This document shows, piece after piece, positions 1 through 5,651 of a stretch of 7,417 nucleotides of DNA. The stretch comes from Phyllobacteriaceae bacterium. Its GTDB lineage: Bacteria; Pseudomonadota; Alphaproteobacteria; Rhizobiales; Ancalomicrobiaceae. Positions within the stretch are counted from its first letter, which is position 1. The number at the start of each line of letters is the position of its first letter. The notes under the pieces were generated by a model that searched no databases, was not told the origin of the DNA, and saw only the letters and a program-made list of their open reading frames with translations. The position numbers and the translations under genes were made by a program. The stretch spans positions 1 through 7,417 of the forward strand of contig JAAYVT010000369.1 in assembly GCA_012517025.1 (NCBI GenBank). The letters are read 5' to 3'.

Positions 1-700
1 CCACCGGCGTGCCGGCCTTGCGCAACAGGTCGAGGGTGCGGGCGCGGGTGATGCCGGCGAGATAGGGGCCGTTGGCGGTCGGCGTCATCGCCACCCCGTC
101 CTTCACCATGAAGACGTTGGCGGAGGCGAGCTCGGCGACGTTGCCGAGCATGTCGAGCACCATCGCGTTGTCGAAGCCGCGATCGCGCGCCTCGCGGGCG
201 GCGCGCGCGTTGTTCGGGTAGAGGCAACCGGCCTTGGCGTTGGTCGGCATGCATTCGATCGTCGGCCGACGGAACTTCGACAGCGTCACCGACAGACCGG
301 TCGGCTCGATCATCGGCGCGTCCCACAGCGTCAGCGCGAAGCGGGTGGAGGCCGGATCGGCGCCGATCACCAGGGTCGGGTCGTCGTGCTCGCCCCAATC
401 GCTCGGGCGGATGTAGAGCGCGGTGTCGCGGTCGAACCGCTTCACGCCCTCGAGCGCCAGCTCCAGGATCTCCTCGTCGCGCATCGTCGGGGCGAGCCCG
501 ACCGCCCGCGCCGAGCGGTTGACGCGGGCGCAGTGCAGATCGAGATCCGGCGTCACCCCCTCGAAGGCGCGGGCGCCGTCGAAGACCGAGGTGCCGAGCC
601 AGAACGCATGACTGCGCGGGCCGATCAGCGGCGGGTTGCCCTCCAGCCATTCGCCTTCGTACCAAGTCCAGGTCTTCGGAACGGACGTACCGTGCGCCAT
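1..700 (-). CDS. ilvE: Branched-chain amino acid aminotransferase, class IV PLP enzyme (3' end cut by window edge)
   Basis: Predicted cytosolic PLP-dependent transaminase that interconverts Leu, Ile and Val with their 2-oxo acids, using 2-oxoglutarate/glutamate. The start is the ATG read from 700 leftwards (MAHGTSVPKTW), preceded by a GAGAGG ribosome site. 233 codons are visible against roughly 290-300 for the family, so the C-terminus, including the usual GTAAEV-like substrate loop, lies outside the window. Family landmarks in order: LGTSVFDGARAFEGV near residues 35-49, the ALYIRPSDW segment near 94-102, the Schiff-base lysine K156 in TNAKAGCLYPNN, E190 in NVAELASANVF (expected to bind the pyridine nitrogen of PLP), and the cofactor-phosphate loop LAGITRART at 214-222. 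The fold and lysine are seen directly; the BCAA substrate is inferred. D-amino-acid aminotransferase or aminodeoxychorismate lyase are the other class IV options, less likely from the motif set. It is transcribed away from the HAD gene. Confidence 0.9.
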   Translation of the reverse strand, partial: MAHGTSVPKTWTWYEGEWLEGNPPLIGPRSHAFWLGTSVFDGARAFEGVTPDLDLHCARVNRSARAVGLAPTMRDEEILELALEGVKRFDRDTALYIRPSDWGEHDDPTLVIGADPASTRFALTLWDAPMIEPTGLSVTLSKFRRPTIECMPTNAKAGCLYPNNARAAREARDRGFDNAMVLDMLGNVAELASANVFMVKDGVAMTPTANGPYLAGITRARTLDLLRKAGTPV

Positions 701-707
701 CGTCTCG

Positions 708-713
708 CCTCTC
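708..713 (-). promoter_or_regulatory. Ribosome binding site of the aminotransferase gene
   Basis: On the minus strand this reads GAGAGG, seven bases before the ATG that begins at 700. It supports that start over any further upstream codon. Confidence 0.6.
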
Positions 714-897
714 GATCGTTCGGAACGGGAAGTGGCCATGCTATTCTGTGACGATCGTACAGGAAAGGGGGGTCGCGGCGCATGACCGCTCTGCGGCGCC
801 GGGGTGGACGGCGGCGCGACGCGGTGTTCGCCCGCTTCCGCCGATCGGACGGTTCCCTCCGACCGGCAATCGGTTCATTGTCCTGACTTCGACCCAC

Positions 898-901
898 GGA
901 G
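898..901 (+). promoter_or_regulatory. Ribosome binding site of the HAD gene
   Basis: GGAG lies six bases before the ATG at 908, which is normal spacing and fixes the start of the HAD protein just ahead of its nucleophile motif. Confidence 0.6.
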
Positions 902-907
902 CGACGC

Positions 908-1570
908 ATGGCCCACGCGATCTACGTCTTCGACGGCTACGGAACCCTCTTCGACGTCCACGCCGCGGTGCGCCGGCACGCCGACACGGTCGGTCCGGAA
1001 GGGCAGCTGTTGTCGGCGTTGTGGCGCGCCAAGCAGCTCGAATATTCGTGGATGCTGACGATGATGGGGCGCTATCGCGACTTCTGGTCGCTGACCGAGG
1101 AGGCGCTCGACTACGCGTTCGATCGGGTGCCCGAAGCCAATCGGGCGTCGCGGACGGCGCTGCTCGACGCCTATTGGAAGTGCGACGTCTTCTCCGACGT
1201 GCCGGAGGTGCTGAAGCAGCTGAAGTTGCGCGGCGCCAAACTCGTCGTGCTGTCGAACGGCACCACCGCGATGCTGGAGGCGGCGTGCCGGTCCGGCGGC
1301 ATCGACGACGTCGTCGACGAGATCATCTCGGTCGAGGAGGTGAAGGTCTACAAACCCGATCCGCGCGTCTACGACCTCGTCACCACCCGCCACCGCTGTT
1401 TCCCGGACGTGGTGTCGTTCCAGTCGTCGAACCGCTGGGACGCCGCCGGGGCGACCGCCTTCGGCTTCCGCTCGGTGTGGATCAACCGCAACGCGCTGCC
1501 CGAGGAATACCACGACTTCCGACCGGCGGCGGTGCTGCCGAGCCTCGACGGTCTCTTGACGCTCGGCTGA
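908..1570 (+). CDS. Haloacid dehalogenase, type II (L-2-haloacid dehalogenase-like HAD hydrolase)
   Basis: 220-residue cytosolic HAD-superfamily hydrolase. In characterised relatives it cleaves the carbon-halogen bond of L-2-haloalkanoates, releasing halide and a D-2-hydroxy acid. The nucleophile motif VFDGYGTLFDV gives D9 and T13. R40 starts RAKQLEYSW, which anchors the substrate carboxylate in L-DEX enzymes. S116-N117 (LSNGTT) is motif II, K149 (KPDPRVY) motif III, with Y155 following, and FQSSNRWDAAGA gives S173, N175 and D178. These correspond, from memory of the L-DEX YL numbering, to Asp10, Thr14, Arg41, Ser118, Asn119, Lys151, Tyr157, Ser175, Asn177 and Asp180, so the whole catalytic set is present at the family's usual length. 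The helical cap lies at about residues 17-90. The ATG is chosen because it follows GGAG and sits eight residues before the nucleophile. It appears monocistronic. The family call is firm. True dehalogenase activity is inferred, since some members act on other substrates. Confidence 0.9.
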   Translation: MAHAIYVFDGYGTLFDVHAAVRRHADTVGPEGQLLSALWRAKQLEYSWMLTMMGRYRDFWSLTEEALDYAFDRVPEANRASRTALLDAYWKCDVFSDVPEVLKQLKLRGAKLVVLSNGTTAMLEAACRSGGIDDVVDEIISVEEVKVYKPDPRVYDLVTTRHRCFPDVVSFQSSNRWDAAGATAFGFRSVWINRNALPEEYHDFRPAAVLPSLDGLLTLG

Positions 1571-1585
1571 GGCCGAGACGACGAA

Positions 1586-1630
1586 ATCCGGCTTCGGAAC
1601 CCATCCAGAGCTCCGAAGTCGGATCTTTCC
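1586..1630 (+). terminator. Candidate terminator hairpin downstream of the HAD gene
   Basis: The arms 1586-1598 and 1612-1624 (ATCCGGCTTCGGA and its near complement) pair over 13 bases with one G-T mismatch and a 13-base loop. The plus-strand side is followed by TCTTTCC, a poor but recognisable T-rich tail, and the minus-strand side by TTTCGTCG. It begins 16 bases after the HAD stop codon, so a role in ending HAD transcription, perhaps in both directions, is plausible. Confidence 0.5.
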
Positions 1631-1664
1631 GCGCGAAGGCGAACATCCGCCCCAAGGACGGCGA

Positions 1665-1704
1665 CGGTTACGGCAGGGGAGACGGGTCTCCCTGCCGTGA
1701 ACCG
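1665..1704 (-). terminator. Candidate hairpin downstream of the outer-membrane barrel gene
   Basis: The arms 1665-1683 and 1686-1704 are near-perfect inverted repeats (core CGGCAGGGGAGAC against GTCTCCCTGCCG), with one bulged G and one mismatch in the stem and an effective loop of about four bases. It lies 20 bases beyond the stop codon of the minus-strand barrel gene. There is no U tract after it on either strand, so it may be a 3' stabilising stem or a protein-assisted terminator, not a classic intrinsic one. Confidence 0.5.
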
Positions 1705-1723
1705 CGTTCGAGACGGCCTGCCG

Positions 1724-2506
1724 TCAGTATTTGGCGAAAACCGCCGGAGCCGGCCCGCCGAACAGGTAGCTGACGCCGACCCGCACCACGTCGGCACGAA
1801 CCGCGTGTTCGAAGCCGAAGGAGCCGCCGCCGGCCGAGGTCGCGGTGTGGCTCTGCTTGCCGAAGTCGTAGTGATCGTATTCGACGCGGGCGACCCAATT
1901 GTCGGCCAGGGCATATTCCAGACCGCCACCGACCGTCCAACCGGCCTTGAAGGTGGTGCGCGAGGTGCCCGACACCAGGGTGGTTCCGATCGGATCCGGG
2001 TCGATGAACGAGGTCTTCAGGTTGGCGAAGGCGACGCCGCCCTTGCCGTAGACCAACAGCAGATCCATCGGGGTCACGCCCACGCGCGCCGTCAGAGCGG
2101 TGTAGAAGTCGGTACGGATCGAAGCGCGGCTGTCGTCGGCGCTGCGAGTGCCGACGTAGGCCGGATACTGGGCACCGCCGTCGAGACCGAGCCATCCGAG
2201 CTCGGCTTCCGCGCCGACCACGAACATGTCGTATTGGAGGTTGTAACCGGCATGGAGGCCGAAGATGCCGCCGTCGGGATGATAGGAGAAGGAGCTGCCG
2301 AGGCTGTTGTAGCCGTTCTGGTCGGTGACCTTGGACCAACCCCAGGCGTAGCCGGCGCTGCCGCCGACATAGGCTCCAGTCCACGAGAAGGCCGCCGCCG
2401 AGGCCGGCGCGGCGACCGGCGCAGCCTTCATGGACATGTCGGCCGCCGACGCGGAGCCGACGAGCAACGCCGAAACGGCGAGCGCGGTGAAAGTGAGACG
2501 AGACAT
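1724..2506 (-). CDS. Omp25/Omp31-like outer-membrane beta-barrel protein
   Basis: 260-residue exported protein expected to form a small eight-stranded barrel in the outer membrane; such proteins are abundant surface antigens and stabilisers in Brucella, Bartonella, Rhizobium and Bradyrhizobium. Residues 1-21 are a signal peptide (MSRLTF then a hydrophobic stretch, cleavage after ASA). An Ala/Pro-rich linker at 28-39 precedes FSWTGAYVGGSAGYAWG (40-56), the typical first strand of the family. Alternating aromatic/glycine strands follow, including VVGAEAELGWLGLDG (96-110), WTVGGGLEYALADNW (190-204), ARVEYDHYDFG (206-216) and the last strand VRVGVSYLFGGP. The chain ends in a C-terminal tyrosine, as usual for barrels recognised by the BAM complex. 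No cysteine is present. The start follows a strong GGGAGGG site. The gene stands alone, convergent with the HAD gene and divergent from the transporter. Family is clear; any ligand such as haem, known for some relatives, is not shown. Confidence 0.88.
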   Translation of the reverse strand: MSRLTFTALAVSALLVGSASAADMSMKAAPVAAPASAAAFSWTGAYVGGSAGYAWGWSKVTDQNGYNSLGSSFSYHPDGGIFGLHAGYNLQYDMFVVGAEAELGWLGLDGGAQYPAYVGTRSADDSRASIRTDFYTALTARVGVTPMDLLLVYGKGGVAFANLKTSFIDPDPIGTTLVSGTSRTTFKAGWTVGGGLEYALADNWVARVEYDHYDFGKQSHTATSAGGGSFGFEHAVRADVVRVGVSYLFGGPAPAVFAKY

Positions 2507-2510
2507 TGGA

Positions 2511-2517
2511 CCCTCCC
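2511..2517 (-). promoter_or_regulatory. Strong ribosome binding site of the barrel gene
   Basis: Reads GGGAGGG on the minus strand, four bases before the ATG at 2506. The high purine match fits the strong expression usual for this class of abundant outer-membrane protein. Confidence 0.7.
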
Positions 2518-2535
2518 GACGGTGTTTCCGGAATG

Positions 2536-2544
2536 TTTATAGCA
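2536..2544 (-). promoter_or_regulatory. Candidate extended -10 promoter of the barrel gene
   Basis: On the minus strand this reads TGCTATAAA, an extended -10 element (TGN followed by TATAAA). The expected -35 position about 17 bases upstream is GC-rich and matches poorly, which is common for extended -10 promoters. It would give a leader of roughly 20-25 bases that includes the GGGAGGG ribosome site. Inferred from sequence match only. Confidence 0.4.
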
Positions 2545-2626
2545 CGACGCCGGTGCCGACGCCGTGGGTCTCCCTCGATTGCAACGAATGAATCCGCTCG
2601 TGTTGCGATTCTACCACTTTCCGGTG

Positions 2627-2645
2627 CTGACATATGACCTGACAT
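2627..2645 (+). repeat. Short direct repeat upstream of the transporter gene
   Basis: Two copies of CTGACAT start 12 bases apart in the AT-richer part of the intergenic region, about 150 bases before the transporter start. They could be a paired operator half-site or a chance repeat; no known regulator consensus is recognised. Confidence 0.3.
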
Positions 2646-2786
2646 TTTATGCGAGCAAGGCAATACCGTCACCGGCCGGGACCGGCGTTTCCGGTTCACG
2701 ACACGGACATCGTCGTGCCCTCATGTGCGCAGACCCACACGCGATCGCTCGACAAGACCCGTCGCCGGAGGCATGAGGAGAGCGCG

Positions 2787-2791
2787 AGGAG
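2787..2791 (+). promoter_or_regulatory. Ribosome binding site that decides the transporter start
   Basis: AGGAG lies five bases before the ATG at 2797. The earlier in-frame ATG at 2773 has GGAGG only one base away, too close for initiation, and the ATG at 2725 has no purine-rich site, so 2797 is preferred. An ATG two codons later, at 2803, is also possible. Confidence 0.6.
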
Positions 2792-2796
2792 CGGAG

Positions 2797-3837
2797 ATGG
2801 ACATGACGGACGCGAAGGCGATCTCGAAGACCGCATCGGAAGCCCTCGGGGGGCTCGCCGAGACCTTGCCCGGGCTCGTCTTCGGCTACGCCTTCGACGA
2901 CGACGGCCGCGCCACTCTGCTGACCCCGTCGAACCTCACCGCCGCGACGACGGGGCGCGTCGGCTGGACGTGGCTGCACTTCAACCTCGCCGACAACCGC
3001 GCCCGCGACTGGATCGACAACCACGTCACGCTGCCGGAGGCGGCCAAGGAGCTGCTGCTCGAGCCGGACGATCACCTGCGACTGTCGGCGGAGGACGACG
3101 CCCTGATCGGCGTCTTCGCCGACTTCCGCCGCGATCTGACCCGCGGCACCCAGGACATCGCCCATCTGAAGTTCGCCCTGGACGGCCGCCTGCTCGTCAC
3201 CGGCCGGCGCCAGTCGCTGCAGTCGATCGAGGATCTGCGGCGAGCATTGGCACGTGGCGAGGCGATGGAGAGCGGCGAGCAGCTGCTCGAATGGATCTTC
3301 GATCGGTTCGCCGATCAGGTGACGGCGATGAACAAGGAGATCGCCGAGAAGCTCGAGGTGATCGAGGAGCGGGTGGTCGACGACACCGTCGATCCGGAGG
3401 ATCTGCGCGTCGGCCCGATCCGCCGCGCCGCGCTGCGGATGAACCGTCAGGTCGGCGCCCTGCGCATCCACTTCGCCGCTCTCGTCGACAACCCCGAGCG
3501 CGATCTGCCCGACGACGTCTTCGCCATGACCGAGCGAGTGGCGCTGCGCCTCACCACCGTCGCCCGCGACATCGAGGCGATCCAGGAACGGGCGCGGATC
3601 ATCCAGGAAGAAGCGACCGCCAAATCGGCCGACCACATGAACCGCCAGCTCTCGACGCTGTCGGCGTTGACCGCGTTGTTCCTGCCGGCGACGTTGGTCA
3701 CCGGGCTGTTCGGCATGAACACCCACGGCCTGCCCTTCGACGATCACGACCAGGGCTTCTGGATCGCCTCCTTCGTGGCGCTGTGCGGCTCGGGGATCGT
3801 CTACGTCATCCTGCGCCGGCTCGGCATCATGAAGTGA
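2797..3837 (+). CDS. zntB: ZntB-type divalent cation transporter (CorA family)
   Basis: 346-residue inner-membrane protein of the CorA/ZntB metal-ion transporter family, expected to form a pentamer with a large cytoplasmic funnel. ZntB relatives move Zn2+ and were first reported as exporters, later as proton-driven importers. The N-terminal alpha/beta domain contains WTWLHFNLAD (57-66), the family's WLH motif. A long charged helical region of about 120 residues leads to the first membrane helix (about 285-305, LSALTALFLPATLVTGLF). The signature GMNTHGLPF starts at G306, and the second helix is about 321-339, ending in basic RRLGIMK. CorA has GMNF and enterobacterial ZntB has GVNLGG; the form here fits alphaproteobacterial ZntB-like proteins. 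Length is close to the roughly 327 of E. coli ZntB. The acidic loop FDDHDQ after the motif is typical of metal-attracting loops. The last 11 bases overlap the convergent gene. Zinc specificity is inferred, and Mg2+, Ni2+ or Co2+ remain possible. Confidence 0.88.
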   Translation: MDMTDAKAISKTASEALGGLAETLPGLVFGYAFDDDGRATLLTPSNLTAATTGRVGWTWLHFNLADNRARDWIDNHVTLPEAAKELLLEPDDHLRLSAEDDALIGVFADFRRDLTRGTQDIAHLKFALDGRLLVTGRRQSLQSIEDLRRALARGEAMESGEQLLEWIFDRFADQVTAMNKEIAEKLEVIEERVVDDTVDPEDLRVGPIRRAALRMNRQVGALRIHFAALVDNPERDLPDDVFAMTERVALRLTTVARDIEAIQERARIIQEEATAKSADHMNRQLSTLSALTALFLPATLVTGLFGMNTHGLPFDDHDQGFWIASFVALCGSGIVYVILRRLGIMK

Positions 3838-4258
3838 GGGCGCGCTCAAGATCCGCCTGGACCTCGGCGGCGAGGTCGCAGTCGAGATCGAGCCAGACCA
3901 GCCCGGGAACCGCGACCGCCCCCACGTTCGACGCCACCACCACCGCGAGGCTCGGCGCGGCGGGATCGTCGTCGTCGCGACGCATCGAGATCCGCCCCCG
4001 ATCGGCCAACGCCGTCGCCGCCTCGGCGAGCGCCACCACCGCCGCGAGCGGATCGTCCCCCGCCGGCAACCGCCACCAGAACCAGATCCGCGACTGCGCC
4101 CCGAGCTTGTCGTAGGGCTCCGAGCCGGAGCGCACGACCTCGACGCCGGCCGGCACGAGCAGCCGGGCGAGGATCGCCCGCGCCCCCGCCTCGTCGGGGG
4201 CGTCGAGGATCGCCGCACCGGTGGCGATCGGCCCGTCCGGCCGCGCCGCGTCGCTCAC
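3827..4258 (-). CDS. Hypothetical protein of 143 residues, translationally coupled to the M20 peptidase
   Basis: I do not recognise this protein. The start is a GTG whose last bases overlap the TGA of the peptidase gene (GTGA, four-base overlap), with a weak AAGAAG site inside the peptidase's last codons. Only internal ATGs far into the protein are otherwise available, so GTG is favoured. The chain has no signal peptide or membrane helix. Notable parts are GVEVVRSGSEPYDK (38-51), an aromatic cluster RIWFWWRLP (58-65, often a sign of a packed strand), an Ala-rich helix around 71-88, an Asp run RRDDDDP (93-99), and a hydrophobic segment ending VWLDLDCDLAAEV (121-133). Alternating hydrophobic strands and helices suggest a small compact alpha/beta cytosolic domain. 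Codon use matches the neighbours. The stop lies inside the transporter's 3' end on the opposite strand. The overlap argues for a real gene working with, or simply co-expressed with, the peptidase. Confidence 0.72.
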   Translation of the reverse strand: MSDAARPDGPIATGAAILDAPDEAGARAILARLLVPAGVEVVRSGSEPYDKLGAQSRIWFWWRLPAGDDPLAAVVALAEAATALADRGRISMRRDDDDPAAPSLAVVVASNVGAVAVPGLVWLDLDCDLAAEVQADLERALTS

Positions 4259-5637
4259 GCCAGCTTCTTCAGGATCCGCGCCCACGAGCGCGTGCCCTTG
4301 TGGAAGCTCTCGAGGTCGTACTTCTCGTTCGGCGAATGGATGCGATCGTCGCCGAGGCCGAAACCGACGAAGAGCGTCGGCATGTTCAGGAGCCGAGCGA
4401 AGGCGTCGCCGACCGGGATCGAGCCCCCGGCGCCGATCAGCAGCGCCTCGACGCCCCATTCCTCGGTCAGCGCGTCGCGGGCGCTCGCCAGCCACGGGCT
4501 GTCGAACGGCATCGAGAAGCCCGGCGAACCGCCGTGCGGATGGAACTCGACGGTGGCGTCGGGCGGCAGCATCTCGCGCACCCGGGCCTGGAAGGCGGCG
4601 CGGATCTTCGCCGGATCCTGGTGCCCGACGAGACGGAACGACACCTTCGCCGAGGCTTTCGCCGGCAGCACCGTCTTGAAGCCGTCGGCGGTGTAGCCGC
4701 CGACGATGCCGTTGAACTCGCAGGTCGGCCGCGCCCAGATCTGCTCGAGGATCGAGCGCCCCGCCTCACCCGCCGGCGTCTTCAGACCGACCGGACGCAA
4801 GAAGCTCTCCGCGTCGCGGCCGAGCGCGTCCCAGGAGGCGACGACGTCGGCCGGCGTCTCGTCGACCCCGTCGTAGAAGCCGGGCAGCGTGACGCGACCG
4901 GTGTCGTCGTGCAGCGAGGCGAGGATCTTGGCGAGCAACCGGATCGGGTTCCAGGCCGGGCCGCCGAACGAGCCGGAATGGAGATCGCGATCGGCGCAGG
5001 AGATCGTCACCGCCTCGCCGACCAGACCGCGCAGCGACGTCGTGATCGCCGGCCGGCCGCGCGCCCACATGTCGGTGTCGCAGACCAGCGCCATGTCGTG
5101 CGAAAGCTCGGCCGCGTTGGCCTTCAGGAACGGTTCGAGCGAGGGCGATCCGCTCTCCTCTTCGCCTTCGAGCAGCACCGTGACCTTGACCGGCAGGCGG
5201 CCGTCCTCGGCCAGCAGCGCCCGCATCGCCTCGAGGAAGGTCACCACCTGGCCCTTGTCGTCGGCCGAGCCGCGTCCAGTGATCACCTTCACCCCGTCGC
5301 GCTCCTCGATCTTCGGATCGAACGGATCGGCGGACCAGAGGTTCAGCGGATCGACCGGCTGGACGTCGTAATGGCCGTAGAACAGCACGTGCTTGTCGGG
5401 GTTCTCGACCGCCCCGGTCCAATGCGCCACCACCACCGGGTGCATCGGCGTCTCGCGCAGCGAGGCCTCGAAGCCCATCTCGGCGAGGGCGGCGACGAAG
5501 GCCTCGCCGGCGCGGCGGACGTCGTCCTTGAAGGCCGGATCGGCCGAAATCGACTTCAACCGCAACACGGCGAAGAGGCGCTCGAGGCTCGCGGGCAAGT
5601 CGGCGTCGATGCGATCGAGGACGCGCGAAAGAGACAT
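4255..5637 (-). CDS. M20 family metallopeptidase (dipeptidase/carboxypeptidase)
   Basis: 460-residue cytosolic two-zinc hydrolase of the M20 family, most like the carnosinase/DUG1 group of dipeptidases. The metal and catalytic set is complete: H89 and D91 in YGHYDVQP, bridging D126 in GRGSADDKG, catalytic E160 and metal ligand E161 in LEGEEESGS, an Asp near 187 in VCDTD, H220 in RDLHSGSFGG from the dimerisation (lid) domain, and H434 in DRIHSPNEK near the end. The lid domain spans about 200-360. Length matches the family (about 450-480). No signal peptide is present. The ATG at 5637 begins 14 bases after the ATPase stop and has no good ribosome site (only GGA about 13 bases upstream), so translation may depend on ribosomes finishing the upstream gene. 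Its stop overlaps the next start. The peptide substrate is not shown; DapE- or ArgE-type N-acyl amino acid hydrolysis is a less likely alternative, since the EGEEESGS/HYDVQP combination favours dipeptidases. Confidence 0.92.
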   Translation of the reverse strand: MSLSRVLDRIDADLPASLERLFAVLRLKSISADPAFKDDVRRAGEAFVAALAEMGFEASLRETPMHPVVVAHWTGAVENPDKHVLFYGHYDVQPVDPLNLWSADPFDPKIEERDGVKVITGRGSADDKGQVVTFLEAMRALLAEDGRLPVKVTVLLEGEEESGSPSLEPFLKANAAELSHDMALVCDTDMWARGRPAITTSLRGLVGEAVTISCADRDLHSGSFGGPAWNPIRLLAKILASLHDDTGRVTLPGFYDGVDETPADVVASWDALGRDAESFLRPVGLKTPAGEAGRSILEQIWARPTCEFNGIVGGYTADGFKTVLPAKASAKVSFRLVGHQDPAKIRAAFQARVREMLPPDATVEFHPHGGSPGFSMPFDSPWLASARDALTEEWGVEALLIGAGGSIPVGDAFARLLNMPTLFVGFGLGDDRIHSPNEKYDLESFHKGTRSWARILKKLA

Positions 5638-5651
5638 GGGAGAGGTTCCGA

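Larger units (their letters stand above)
701..907. other. Divergent intergenic region between aminotransferase and HAD genes
   Basis: These 207 bases separate two genes that run away from each other, so promoters for both are expected here. For the minus strand a weak candidate is TTTCCT, 17 bases, TAGCAT, reading leftwards across about 765-737, which matches the sigma-70 consensus only partly. I see no clear -10/-35 pair on the plus strand. A 34-codon arginine-rich open frame from the ATG at 782 lacks a well-placed ribosome site and is not called as a gene. No strong palindrome or repeat stands out. Confidence 0.5.
2507..2796. other. Divergent intergenic region between barrel and transporter genes
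   Basis: These 290 bases hold the barrel gene's promoter and ribosome site at the left end and the transporter's ribosome site at the right end. The middle (about 2600-2660) is AT-richer than its surroundings and contains the direct repeat CTGACAT at 2627-2633 and 2639-2645. A weak inverted repeat, CACGAC at 2697-2702 with GTCGTG at 2712-2717, lies further right. No convincing -35/-10 pair for the transporter was found. A 70-codon open frame at 2564-2776 has no ribosome site and no recognisable domain and is not called. Confidence 0.5.

Noticed and set aside
782..886. A 34-codon arginine-rich small open frame upstream of the HAD gene, considered as a leader peptide.
   Set aside because: No properly spaced ribosome site (the G run is about 14 bases away), no repeated regulatory codons that suggest attenuation, and composition typical of random GC-rich DNA.
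748..1773. A 341-codon plus-strand frame overlapping the HAD gene.
   Set aside because: It is a frame-shifted shadow of the HAD gene, extremely Arg-rich, while the 908-1570 frame has every HAD motif.
1697..2542. A 281-codon plus-strand frame opposite the barrel gene.
   Set aside because: Antisense shadow. The minus-strand frame has a signal peptide, beta strands and a terminal tyrosine.
2564..2776. A 70-codon plus-strand frame in the barrel-transporter intergenic region.
   Set aside because: No ribosome site, no recognisable domain, and it spans the likely regulatory region of the transporter.
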